Source: Funneliformis mosseae
Taxonomy: Eukaryota > Glomeromycota > Glomeromycetes > Glomerales > Glomeraceae
Length of the DNA stretch: 10,631 nucleotides
Assembly: GCA_910592005.1 (NCBI GenBank)
Contig: CAJVPP010003829.1
Location: 1 to 10,631 of the forward strand
Direction: 5' to 3'
Made by a program: the position numbers and the translations under genes. The notes beneath the pieces were generated by a model. The model worked only from the letters and a program-made list of their open reading frames with translations, did not search any database and was not told where the DNA came from. The stretch's first letter is position 1. Each line of letters begins with the position of its first letter. Below are positions 1 through 9,208 of this stretch, piece after piece.

Positions 1-80
1 TTTATTTTTTATTTTATTTTTATTTATTTTAAAAAAATAAATTTTTTTAAAAAAAAAATTTAAGTAAATTAATAAAATTG
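1..80. repeat. A/T low-complexity tract
   Basis: The window opens with alternating T-runs and A-runs almost free of G and C. There is no open reading frame and no recognisable element end. It is most likely intergenic low-complexity sequence. It could also be the decayed tail of a further retroelement lying outside the window, but nothing here shows that. Confidence 0.7.
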
Positions 81-158
81 TCGTTTAACAATTAATAATG
101 TGAAAATATTTCTGGAAATAGTAAAATTTTATTTGTGTAATGAAATCAGTAATCATCT

Positions 159-277
159 ACTATAACGAATTATTCGTTATACATTTCGCATAATTTGTTA
201 TAGCGTTAATGAAGATTCTTATAATGAAGTCCTGATTGGCTAGATCAGCAATTTTGTTATATCGAGGTGTAACTGTA
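159..277. mobile_element. Remnant of pogo/Tc1-mariner-like MITE
   Basis: The right end, 252-275, read on the minus strand starts CAGTTACACCTCGATATAAC and is followed by TA (276-277). This is the look of a terminal inverted repeat with TA duplication, as in pogo/Tc1-mariner DNA transposons. At 162-180 lies an 8-bp inverted repeat (ATAACGAA, spacer TTA, TTCGTTAT), and related TTTGTTATAGCG sequence follows. No complete left terminal repeat with CAGTTACACC is visible, so the copy is truncated or internally rearranged. It has no coding capacity and would be a non-autonomous fragment. Assignment to pogo is from recollection of terminal sequences, not a database match. Confidence 0.5.
162..180. repeat. 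Perfect 8-bp inverted repeat
   Basis: Arms ATAACGAA and TTCGTTAT are separated by TTA. The repeat sits inside the MITE-like remnant and probably derives from its subterminal repeats rather than being an independent regulatory site. Confidence 0.6.
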
Positions 278-583
278 TTCTTTACACATAGGTGATATAA
301 AATTCTAAATTATTATAATTTTATGGCTATGTATTTTTTTTTGCATATCCTATTTACTCAAAATTTTTAAATTAATATAAAACTTTCAGCTAGGATGGAT
401 GATCTCATAGAGAACCTACATATGCTATATAATTAATATTTTTTTCGTTTCTTTAATTTAGTCAAAAGCCATCTCTGATATTTTCCCTTTTCGAAGAAGT
501 ATAACTTTGAGGAAATTTTTTGAATTAAATTTTTTCTCATATAATATAACTAGATAACAGTTAGTATTAATATAGCTACCAAA
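278..583. other. AT-rich spacer, no gene seen
   Basis: No open frame longer than a few dozen codons and no repeat with a recognisable end. An ATAATATAAC stretch at 541-550 lies about 35-40 bases before the ATG at 584 and could be a TATA-like element of the decayed gene. In DNA this AT-rich such a match has little weight. Confidence 0.5.
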
Positions 584-2312
584 ATGGCTACTCCAAAGAT
601 CTAAAAACCAAAGTTAATAACTTTATGTTAATCTTAGAGCAGTTCCTAGAAAAGCATAATTTGTCAGTTGATTTCACCTTAAAATAATTAAGCAAACATG
701 TTCCTGAACTTGGTATTTTACTTTCTGATTGGATGGCCGCAGGTATATTAATGTTGCTCTTGTCAATAGTACTAATAATAGATGTTCATTTAGTAAAGAG
801 AAGATAAACGCTTTCATGCTGGATAAAAGAAAAAATTCTTACTATTGAGGAAAAAGTAGAATACTATACTAAGGTTAATAATTTTGTAGATATTATCGCT
901 AATCATTGGGCAGTAGGTTTAAAATATAAAAATAAAAATGAAATTATTGCCAGTGTCTTACGTCAGTTAACATTTTGTGTAAAGTTAGCAGAAGGTGATG
1001 TAGATCTTGCAATTTGCCAAAGACAAGGATCTTATCTAAGATTCTAATAAAATTCAAAAAGAACGAATTAAAAAGCGAATAGCTAATCTGGACAGAATTC
1101 TCATATATTTTTCCTTAGCAAATATGAGTAAAAGAATTCAGAACATAGATATTTTCAAAATTTTTACTAGAAAAAATCTTGCAAATATAATAGTAATGTT
1201 AAGTATGAGACTTGCAAAAGTAAGATTTCTTCAAATCAATATTTATGAACTGGAATTTTTGAACATTCCATCATAGTATAAAGAGAACTATTCTTGGTAC
1301 TGTATTGACTATTTAAAGAATAGAGGAGAAAAGAAGAAGAATCCTGATCTTTGACCATTTCTTTCTATAGAAAGAATTCAGAACGCATAAGTGAATTGCT
1401 TATCTGAATTCAAAATGCAATTAAGGCTAAAAAGTTATCTGACCCTGTCTTTACTGAAAGTGAAACATGTAATGCTTAACCATTTAATAAATTCTTAAAG
1501 TAAGAATCTTATAAAACCATACCTAAAAAAATTAAGAGATTATGGAAGTAAACACGCTTTCAGAATTCATAATGGTAAGAATTTAACACTCTAACATCTT
1601 AAACTGCTTTCAAAAATTGCATTAAGGCAAAAATCTAACCACTTTGATATAGAGAACTCCAGACCTGAAGATAAGCACAATTCAGACCTAAAATTAGAAT
1701 CTATAGAAAATGATAAAATATCTGATATTATCAATATATATAGCTACTAATAATGTACTTTTAGCAAATTTTGCTAGATCCATTACCAATATGCATAATT
1801 TTTCTGAAGGTGCTTTGCTATTTTTTTTGCTTAAGATAAGATATATCATATATAAAATATCATGAAAATAGTAACTGATCAAAATCATTCATCTGATATA
1901 TTTAGCAAGCAGAAAATTATTAGATATACAAAGAAATTAGCCTAGATATTTAGACTAAATAAGCAAAATGTAGAAGTATATACTGCACTTTCTAGTGAAA
2001 ATAGTGTACTAAAAAAAACAATTAGAAAATTATTATTCCTAACATAATACTTTAGAAAGAGGATAAAGATTAGAGAGAGATGTAAAATCTTTAGAGACTA
2101 AATTAGAAGATTTGAATGAATATGTAGATAAGAGAAACTGTAGTTGACATAATATATGAAATAGCTCCCTTAATAATTGATAAAAAAGGATTAAAAGGAT
2201 GAAGGATTCCTCCTATTCGTCTGAGTCTTCCAAAGATTTTGATTCAGTTAAGACAATTGTAATAAGAAAAGGAGAGGCTGTTTCTCATAAGCAACGAAGA
2301 AGATATGACTGA
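584..2312 (+). pseudogene. Decayed gene, possible tyrosine-recombinase-like protein with coiled-coil tail
   Basis: A protein-like reading can be followed on the plus strand with frame changes. It starts at an ATG at 584 in a good context (CCAAAATGG) and gives MATPKI then a stop. It resumes at 625 (MLILEQFLEKHNLS), runs open through about 840-1045 (NHWAVGLKYKNKNEI), and continues in another frame through about 1045-1440. Further pieces follow at about 1505-1745, about 1965-2150 and about 2200-2310. There are many internal stops (for example in PS-stop-YKEN near 1275 and LTL-stop-HLK near 1590) and several frameshifts, so no product is expected. The piece near 1965-2150 has heptad-like Leu spacing, suggesting coiled coil. 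The end is Ser-rich then basic (HKQRRRYD, stop at 2310-2312). I do not recognise the family with certainty. MLSMR (Arg codon 1208-1210) and SKHAFR (His 1553-1555, Arg 1562-1564) lie about 115 codons apart in one frame, compatible with the Arg and HxxR boxes of tyrosine recombinases such as Cryptons. That is a hypothesis only. Confidence 0.6.
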
Positions 2313-2490
2313 AGAAGATTAAGATAAAGAAAGCAGAGTATTTTTTCGATTAAAGATACAGCATATATTTTTTATAGTGCAATCAAGCATTTTTTATTTA
2401 CCAGAATTACTTGAACAGATTTTACATTGTTTAGCGATAGATAAATCCCTCTATTCTACTCTATTTATTTGCTAGTGTTACACCTAAAAA
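2313..2490. other. AT-rich spacer between decayed gene and LINE
   Basis: There is no open reading frame or structured element. The sequence runs directly into the left copy of the LINE target-site duplication at 2491. Confidence 0.5.
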
Positions 2491-2516
2491 TGATGTGCAA
2501 AAATGATTTTTTTTTT
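2491..2516. repeat. Target-site duplication, copy at LINE 3' end
   Basis: TGATGTGCAAAAATGA followed by ten T's is identical to 10007-10032 at the other end of the element. The bases before the two copies differ (A at 2490, T at 10006), which fixes the outer edge. The T-run continues for three more bases here (13 T's, 2507-2519), so the inner edge merges with the LINE poly-A tail. The length and the T-tract next to the element's 3' end fit target-primed reverse transcription. Confidence 0.85.
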
Positions 2517-2716
2517 TTTATTAAGTGCGGCAGTCTCGCATGATCTTTATTAATATTTATGAAATTACAAGAAAAACAAAATAAAACAGAAAATACAAAA
2601 ATATCTATAAACTAATCTAGAGACTAAACTACTTTATCAATACCAACCTTGCACTTTACCGAACTAAACTATAAATTAGGTAAGAAAAGAAACTAATCTA
2701 AACTAACGTACAGATA
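2517..2716 (-). other. LINE 3' UTR and poly-A
   Basis: About 200 bases without coding potential follow ORF2. AATAAA is present on the minus strand at 2546-2551, about 27 bases before the A-run. The terminal bases before the A-run read CTGCCGCACTTAAT, which is close to the end of the right-flank SINE-like sequence (CCACCGCACATTAAT). LINE reverse transcriptases often recognise the 3' end of their RNA, so this short block may be the recognition sequence. Confidence 0.75.
2546..2551 (-). promoter_or_regulatory. Polyadenylation signal AATAAA
   Basis: Canonical hexamer on the LINE sense strand, at standard distance before the genomic poly-A run. A second overlapping AATAAA arises where TTAAT meets the A-run itself. 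Confidence 0.6.
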
Positions 2717-2924
2717 TCAAACGTTCGGAAGGGAGGGCGTGGTTACTGCTGTACCAAAAATTTGACCAGTGAGAACCAAAAGCGAGAGCTGCAGAAAAGG
2801 AGGAGGGATTATTGTGTGAAGTTTGTGTAGGTTGTGGAAGTCCAGAAGAGATCCAAGCAACTGAGAAATCGTCTTTGATATTGTTTGAGGTTTTCCAAGT
2901 TTGTAATGATGTGTATCGTAATAG

Positions 2925-3428
2925 CTATAAATCATGAGCTGAGGAGAAAATATCATCAAATAATGATGATAATAGGCCTTGGGTAAGTTGTTTGTTTTTA
3001 GTGATAGAAGTAATAGCAGAGGAAAATGATGAGGAGATGATTCCTTTTATGAGATCCATAAAATATAGGTTGTTATTGAAAGAGTTGCAATACCAGATTG
3101 AAGATTGATCTATAGCATCCACTAGAGTATCATTGTTAGGTCCATTAGATTCTTTGAGGTGAGACAAGAAAGATTGTTTATGCTTTTGTATTAGGTCAGT
3201 AAGCGAAATTGTATTTTGAGAATAAGACCAAATGTGATCAAAATCTTCAGTTGCAGTATTACACTGGAAGTAAGTATTAGAGGTATACAGTTGTGAGTAT
3301 CGTGCATTCATTATTGTAAAAGTGGGGAGTAGTTGTAACAATAATTTGATCTTGAATTGCTTTCGTTTGCACGCATCAAATGATGTTACCCTAGCGTTTT
3401 CTAAGTTATTAAGAATATAGAAAAGAGT
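2925..3428 (-). other. ORF2 C-terminal region, possible degenerate zinc finger
   Basis: It continues the RNase H frame after the TAA at 3429-3431. The peptide has YFQCNTATEDFDHIWSYS around 3215-3275. Many LINEs have a C-terminal CxxC...HxxxC element near a D-H-x-W/F sequence. Here only one Cys (3261-3263) and the His remain, with Tyr at both other expected Cys places (TGY to TAY is a G-to-A change). That this was once a zinc finger is inference. The segment ends at TAG 2925-2927. Confidence 0.5.
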
Positions 3429-3614
3429 TTACCAATCGATGTGAAAATAGTGATACTTTGCAAATTGGGATAGGGATAAAAGTATTCCAGCCCAAGATGC
3501 TTGTTGTATGTGTTTAATAAATAAACGTGATGGCGTGATAATTGGTGTATTATTATAGCTCATGAAATATTTTGGACCTAGATAGTTACTGTTAATACTC
3601 AAAGGGTCACTAGA

Positions 3615-4049
3615 GAGTTGTTTTGCTAGAGCATCTACTTTATTGTTAAGTTCGTCAGATTCATGGGCTTTGACCTTTGTGAGCGATAACTTAATATTGT
3701 TAGATGTAATAAGTTGCATCAAGATCATCCAAATGTGAAAATAAGGAATTTTGAAGGCGGGATTTAAAGAGGGAGATTTCTCGCATATAGTGGTAATTTT
3801 CTGGTATGAAGCAATTGCAGCTTGTGAGTCTATACAGATTTCAATGATGGAGTTCTGTGGAGCTATATATATAGCAGCAAGAATAGCGACTATTTCTGCT
3901 AATGTTGAAGAAGAAGAGTGTGAGATGAGTGTTGTATTAAAGGAGAACAAGGGCCAGTTTTGATCAGTTTGTAACCACACTATTCCCATCCGGCATTCAG
4001 GAGATCCTAAGGATGTAAGTGAACCATCTGTATAGAATTGAAGAATATG
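3615..4049 (-). other. RNase H domain, catalytic residues intact
   Basis: Removes RNA from the RNA:DNA hybrid after first-strand synthesis. Motifs: FYTDGSL (Asp, 4026-4028), STLAEI (Glu), ICIDSQAAI (Asp), KVKAHESDE (His) and NKVDALAKQ (Asp). The full D-E-D-D set plus the flexible-loop His is kept, and no stop lies between 4364 and 3432. It is joined to the RT by a long connector and sits near the ORF2 C-terminus. Confidence 0.92.
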
Positions 4050-5339
4050 AGCATTAGTAAATTGGAATTTGAGACGATCTAATTTATTAATGGATGTTTG
4101 ATCAAAGGGGATAACATCTAAACTAGGTAAAGGTCTGGTTAGATATTGATAAGGAGATGTTAATGTTGACAGAGCAATTTCACGGAGCAAAAGGTGAGAA
4201 AGACTACACCACCATCCCTCACGGTGTTTGTAAAAAGTTTTAAATATAGAACAAAATGACTTGGGTAATTTGATGGCACAAAATTGGTGACGTTGTTGTT
4301 GTTTGTAAGGTATAAAAGTTAAATTATCGAATAGGTTATATCTAGTACAAGAAGCAATAGGTGTTTAGAGATTATCAGCTTGATTAGGCAGATAATGTTG
4401 TGCATGGATGATAGTTTCTTCAACTTTGACTACTTTGCCTACTATGAAGGTCATATATTGGTTAGACCAAATTGTAATAAAGGTTGGGTTGGTTGCTGAA
4501 TTGTTAAAGTTGGGTGGTTGAGTAGGTGTTTTGATAAGTGAATGGTGAGGGAGGCATTTATTGAGTAGTAGTCGATCTGAAATGCTAATCAAAAGCCGTG
4601 ACTCTAATAGTTTGAACCATTTAGCACTATGGAATACTGAGTCATAGACCATATTTAGGTCAAAGGCTGTGAGCAGGTGAGGTCCATCCATGGTGGTAAG
4701 TTGATCAATGTATAAAATCGAGAGTGATCGCAGTTTCATGATATTTTGCCAATAAATCTTGGAAGGAAGAAACTGTATTATCGGGAGGGACCCTCCATCT
4801 ATTTGTTTGAGATTATAATCTTTGTCAACACATTGTTGGAATTTAAGTCTAATCTGCTTAGCGGCTGACAGAAATCCTGCTACCAGTCTTTAAAGGGTTT
4901 TGTGTCTGTGTAAGGCCAGTCTGTTAATGGCGACGAAGGTAACCATTCTAATATTTGTAGTTGCAGAATTCGTAACTGTAAAGTTAAACCAAGAAGTGAG
5001 ATATCATTAATCATCTTTAGTAAGTCAGATGACTTGGCTTGAATCTGTTTGTCATATAAATGTGCTAAATTGTAACCAAAGGTTGAGTGAAAAACAGAAG
5101 AAGATATGAATCTAGAAAGTTCAAGTTTTTTTTTGAAAAAATTCTGAAAGGAGGCCATCAAAGTATCACATGCTGAATGAGAAATAAATGTCAGTTTTAT
5201 TTTATATAAGAGACGAGGAATGATGACTGTGTTGAAGATTGCGACCATTTGTTTTGCAGTCAATCTCTTTTTACTGAGCACATTCTTTGTTTTAATAAAC
5301 TCATTATTGATTTGTTTGGTAATAAATTGTCTGTTATTA

Positions 5340-6420
5340 AACAGAGATACCCAAACGCCTAAATATCTGGTGGATTCCTTGTAATGTAATGGTGTGAGCC
5401 AAATATTATTATCATTGAAATTGAAATTGATAGGCGAGGGATCTTTGTCATTAATCATAAGAACAGATTTCTCCCAATTAACTTGTATGCTATTAAGCGT
5501 GTAAAAGGAGTCTGCTATGTTCATAATATTTAGGAGATCAGATCTGGAATTTGCAAGCCAGAGAGTGTCATCCATATATGCTAAAGCTGAAACGTGATTT
5601 GAAAAACTGTATATTACGCTTAGCAATGTTAGTGTTCCAGTAGACGTGTTGTGTATAACTATGTGATGAGTTTTGTATAAAACAAAGTAACAGGTCATAA
5701 TATATGCACCATAAGATGGGTGATATGATTTCGCCTTGGTCAATGCCTGTAAGAACTAGATAAGTATCAGAGTTACCGTGTGCGGTAAACACTTGATTAA
5801 AACGAGGAATGAAGATCGAGATTAAGAATTTCATAAATGCTTCTAGAATTTAGAGGCGTCCAAGAGCTCTGATCAACATGGTAATATTAACACGGTCATA
5901 AGCTTTGGACATATCTTGAAATAGGATCCAAAGATTATTGTGATGAAACGAGGCATCATAATTGACATTGTCAAATATATGAATTGGTTCAAAGGTACTC
6001 CTGCAAGGTAGACCAGCGAAGTTGTTTCCTTTGAGAATGTTGTTGGTAGACAAAGTAATTAAGAGTCTGCCATTAATTAATTTGGTGAGGGCTTTGTGCG
6101 GACATTCGAGAAGGGTGATTGGTCGTGTGTTTGTTAAGTTATATTCTCAAGGTTTTGGCTTTGGTATTGGATATACAAAGGCCAGGTTCCATCTACTAGG
6201 TGTTATATTGAGCGACAGGCATCTGCAGATTATAATCCAGAAACATTTGGCTATAAAGGGGCCAAGGTGTTTTAGCATCTCGTTTGAAATCTTAGATGGT
6301 CCAGGAGCTTTTCCATTAGGGAGCGCCTTAATGATATTGTTCCACTCTTCTTCTGAAGAAGGTTGCATAATATTATGGTAAATGTTAGGATCAATTGATT
6401 CATCTGGTGTATAGACTTGT
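5340..6420 (-). other. Reverse transcriptase domain, non-LTR type
   Basis: Motifs in order on the minus strand: NGKAPGPSKISNEMLK; WNLAFVYPIPKPKP then a TGA (6147-6149) where Trp is expected; NTRPITLLE; NFAGLP; motif A FQDMSKAYDRV (Asp at 5913-5915); motif B GIDQGEIISPILW (5709-5747); motif C AYMDDTLW (YMDD at 5567-5578); and motif E YLGVWVSL (YLGV at 5354-5365). All three catalytic Asp residues are kept. Motif C sits in a different frame from motif B, so a frameshift lies between them (about 5600-5690). The RPITLLE and NFAGLP blocks are typical of LINE reverse transcriptases rather than LTR elements. Confidence 0.93.
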
Positions 6421-7099
6421 TCCCATACTTCAGGGAGAGATGGATTGGAATACTGTGAGCCTACTACTTTTTGGAAGTGTCTCGCAATTTCATTTTGGAC
6501 TTCCTTTGGGTCTGTAAGGAGTTCTTTGTTAAGGCTATTGTTGTTTATGCATCTGTCAAGCGTAATGGTAATGCGAGGACGATTGAGTAGCGAATCAAAC
6601 ATAGATCTTTGGTCATCTACAAAGTTATTACAACATCTTTCGATAGCATTATTGATGGCTTTAGTTTTCAATTCTGCTTCGTTTAATTTGGCTGCAGTAG
6701 AAAGGACTTTTTGGAGATCAATTAACAAGGGAAGAAGCGTCTTGAGTTCTTGTGGCGAGGGGTGACTGATGTCAGAAATTATTATGCCATATTCGGTTGA
6801 GAAAGCTTGTGCTTTTTTACACCATGTGGTCCATTTGGGGTTGACGATGTTATTCTTGATGCATTTGTTGCTAGATTTGCAAAGTTTTTGGATCATCTTA
6901 ATACGTTTATAAATCAATTTAAGGATACATGGTCTAAGATCTCTGTTATGATGTGATGTATACTTATTAGGAATTGTTTTGGTGGCAGCGTCTATAATTG
7001 ATTTCTGAAGAAGATCCCAATAGTGGTTCGTTATAACGAAAGACTAATTTCTTAATTGCAGCTCGTTAGGTGAAAGACAGATTAATAGACGCTAATGAG

Positions 7100-7854
7100 A
7101 TAGTTGCATAAATAATGGCATAGTCAGATAAGTCTCTATCAACCTTTTCTACAGTTTAGTCGATAAGGTCAGAGGTAAGTGAAGAGTGCATAAAAATATA
7201 GTCTATTATCAAGCGTTCAGTGCTAGTTTCATATGTAATGAGGTCTTCCTTCGATTTTTGATTCTTGACGAGGTTAAGATTGTTAATCATGTAAAGATTA
7301 TCGAGCGAAGTGAAAAAAGCTTTCGAATTTGAAGAGTTGGAGGGGCGTGACAAATCCGTGTTAAAGTCGCCTAAGATTATTGTAAGGAAATCCTTTTGGT
7401 ATACATCGTTTAATAAATCTAAAGCTTTTTTGTAAGTTTTTTCACGTAATATTTTGTCAGAACTGGAAATGTAAACGTTAATGATACAGAGTTTTTGTTT
7501 GTTTTTAAATTGAAAATCTATCGAATATATGCGATGAAAGAAGGAGGAGTGGTGAAAGATATGGTTAGTCAGGTGTTTTTTAATTAGAAAGCCAACTCCA
7601 AAACCTATACTTTGTATTGAGGGGTCAGTATTAAAGAAGGGAATAAATTTATTTGAACAAATGGATTTTAAGGAGTGTGTATGGGATGGTTTATTGAAAT
7701 TTGTTTCTTGTACGGCGATGATGTCTAAATGGTATAGGGAGTATAAATTAAAAAGAATTTGTTGTTTATATGTTAAGGTAAAAGAACGAGTGTTATAAGT
7801 GGCGATATTAAGGGTGATGGGCACTGTTTCTGTATTCGTTGATTGTACTATCAT
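7100..7854 (-). other. APE-type endonuclease domain, catalytic His lost
   Basis: Endonuclease/exonuclease/phosphatase fold that nicks target DNA. Visible motifs are LNIATYN (N-terminal Asn), VQETNF (metal-binding Glu), ILGDFNTD (GDFN at 7360-7371) and DYIFMHS. The C-terminal SDH motif reads SDY here: the Tyr codon TAT is at 7120-7122, lying after the TAA at 7156-7158 in the same frame. In the family this His is catalytic, so even with stops suppressed the domain would probably be dead. CAT to TAT is a single C-to-T change. Confidence 0.85.
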
Positions 7855-7859
7855 AATTA
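7852..7859 (-). promoter_or_regulatory. ORF1 stop / ORF2 start junction (TAATTATG)
   Basis: On the minus strand the ORF1 TAA (7859-7857) is separated by TT from the ORF2 ATG (7854-7852). ORF2 is in a different frame from the end of ORF1. Such tight spacing suggests ORF2 is translated by termination-reinitiation from the ORF1 transcript, as reported for some other LINEs. This is inference from spacing alone. Confidence 0.6.
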
Positions 7860-8678
7860 TTTGAAGAAAAGTTCTGGGGCGAGAACCTCTGTGCCATCTT
7901 CTAAGGAGTCAATGGTGCCAGGCATGTTAAGTTTAGGAATTGGAATAATATGTGATGGGTGTGTGTCGTTAAAGACCATGTGTTGAACGTTTGCAATAGC
8001 TTTGAGAGCGATGTTTAGCTTTTCAACTGTAATTTTATTGTGTTTTCGTAGTTCTTCAGTTTCTGCGTGCAGGATTGCGATGTGTTTTTCTTGTTCGACG
8101 ACTCTGGAATCAGATGTATTGATTTCTGGTTCATAGACAGTGTCTGTATCCATAGCGCCCTTAGCTTTAGCTGCTTCATTAAGAGCAGCAGCTTTCTTTG
8201 GTGTGATGGTAAAGATGTTCAGATGCTTTTCTACTTCGTCAAAACGGTGCATCGAAAAAGCAAGGTCATTGTGGATAGTTGCGAGGGTTGCTGTGATGGC
8301 TTCCAGTTGATTTAAGATTTTTTGTGTGTCCGTTAGTTCGTGTGTGAGTGTTTTAGGTGATCGATGGGGTGCATCAGTTCCATCCATCTGGTCAGACCAT
8401 GATTTTCTTGCGTTAATCGAATCGTCAAGCGATGATTTATCTTTCTGTGATTTAGATTCGTTGGGTCTTGTTGAAGAAGTGTTAACTGGGGGTTTGATAT
8501 TCTTAGTTCTGTTAGCAAAGGAACGTGGGTTGTTTGGGTCAAACATTGATTCTTGATTATGTACAAAAGTGACTTTGGGGTGAGACGCTGGGGCGGAGTA
8601 ATTTTTAAACTGTGCAGGTTTATATTGTTGGTAAAGATTCTGTGTTTGTCTGTCTTTGGGAGTAGGTCTTTTACGTCA

Positions 8679-8720
8679 ACAATTATGTGAGTCATGCCCG
8701 GGGATAGAACAATGTGCACA
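8679..8720 (-). other. CCHC zinc knuckle in ORF1
   Basis: The minus strand reads CAHCSIPGHDSHNC, an exact C-x2-C-x4-H-x4-C gag-type knuckle, in the same frame as the ORF1 C-terminal half. All four metal ligands are intact. The next codon is TGA (8676-8678), followed by RKRPTPKDRQ; an ancestral CGA (Arg) is likely there. Just upstream the frame reads LIWTASDTNL, so the frameshift lies before the knuckle. Confidence 0.9.
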
Positions 8721-8758
8721 TAAGTTAGTATCCGAGGCGGTCCAGATAAGTTTCCTAT

Positions 8759-9208
8759 TGTCAACTCAATTGTGTCCCCACTTTTAGCTGCTTCGAGATC
8801 ATTTTTATTGTTAAAATGCATAAATGCATATTGGAGATTTCTATAATTTGATCGAGCTTTGGGAATCACCCACGTGATCACGTTAACTGCTTTACTGATA
8901 GGTTCTAATTCTCTATCAGTGATATCTTTGGGGAGATTTGTTAGTTTTAAAGTAAATTGGGATTGAGCTTTTACTTCATCATTTGTTAGGGAGCATATGT
9001 GCACTCTAACCATATCTTTCAAAACAAAGAGGCCAGCGTGGAATTTGAAGAAGGACAAGTCTGTATTGGCTGCGTATGATATAGTCGCTTGTTGCCAGAG
9101 ATTTTTTGTCATCATCGTACATTTGACAATCGTACCGAATCTGGCAAATGTAGATCGGATGATCTGTTCAGATGTCGAGATCGGGATTTCAGAGACCTTG
9201 ATCGACAA
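8759..9208 (-). other. Tandem RRM-like domains of ORF1
   Basis: Two consecutive segments of about 70 residues show the RRM pattern of a short hydrophobic beta strand, a helix, and a second beta strand with aromatic residues. The first has IKVSEIP, helix SEQIIRSTFARFG, then the degenerate strand QQATISYA. The second has LKLTNLP, helix ITDRELEPISKA, then YAFMHF followed by a helix NKNDLEAA. The second is the better match. No stops interrupt this stretch. This rests on pattern reading, not a profile score. Confidence 0.65.

Larger units (their letters stand above)
2717..7854 (-). pseudogene. LINE ORF2: endonuclease - reverse transcriptase - RNase H polyprotein (broken)
   Basis: ORF2 supplies target nicking and cDNA synthesis at the insertion site. 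It starts at ATG 7854 (MIVQSTNTET). The corrected reading is about 1,700 codons. Frames change near 7030, 5600-5690, 4880 and, less surely, 2930. Stops lie at 7156-7158, 7066-7068, 6147-6149, 5850-5852, 4365-4367, 3429-3431 and 2925-2927. Order: APE endonuclease (7854 to about 7100), linker (about 7030-6400), RT (about 6400-5340), thumb and connector (about 5340-4050), RNase H (about 4049-3615), C-terminal region. From about 4880 to 2925 a single frame runs with only point stops. The true C-terminus is unclear: either near 2925 or, after a shift, at 2717 where the other frame reads IFGTAVTTPSLPNV. No active product is expected. Confidence 0.88.

Noticed and set aside
1132..1386. Repeated AAAGAATTCAGAAC at 1132 and 1373
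   Set aside because: Only two copies in AT-rich DNA. The second falls at a likely one-base deletion in coding sequence, so the similarity is probably coincidental.
1694..1888. Minus-strand open frame of 64 codons
   Set aside because: It runs antisense to the decayed plus-strand gene in very AT-rich DNA, is hydrophobic by composition and has no family features.
3751..3963. Plus-strand open frame of 70 codons
   Set aside because: Antisense to the RNase H domain, whose catalytic motifs are unmistakable on the minus strand.
6022..6765. Two plus-strand open frames (6022-6381 and 6445-6765)
   Set aside because: Both are antisense shadows of the RT and the linker before it in ORF2.
7029..7040. 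CGTTATAACG palindrome similar to the MITE inverted repeat
   Set aside because: It lies inside ORF2 coding sequence and matches only over 10 bases, with no second end.
8067..8556. Plus-strand open frames (8067-8315 and 8326-8556)
   Set aside because: Antisense to the ORF1 coiled-coil and polar region. Low complexity of the coding strand keeps the other strand open.
8333..8750. Minus-strand open frame continuing the RRM frame past the knuckle
   Set aside because: The continuation is out of frame. The alternative frame carries the exact CCHC knuckle and the true ORF1 C-terminus, so the open stretch here is post-frameshift read-through.
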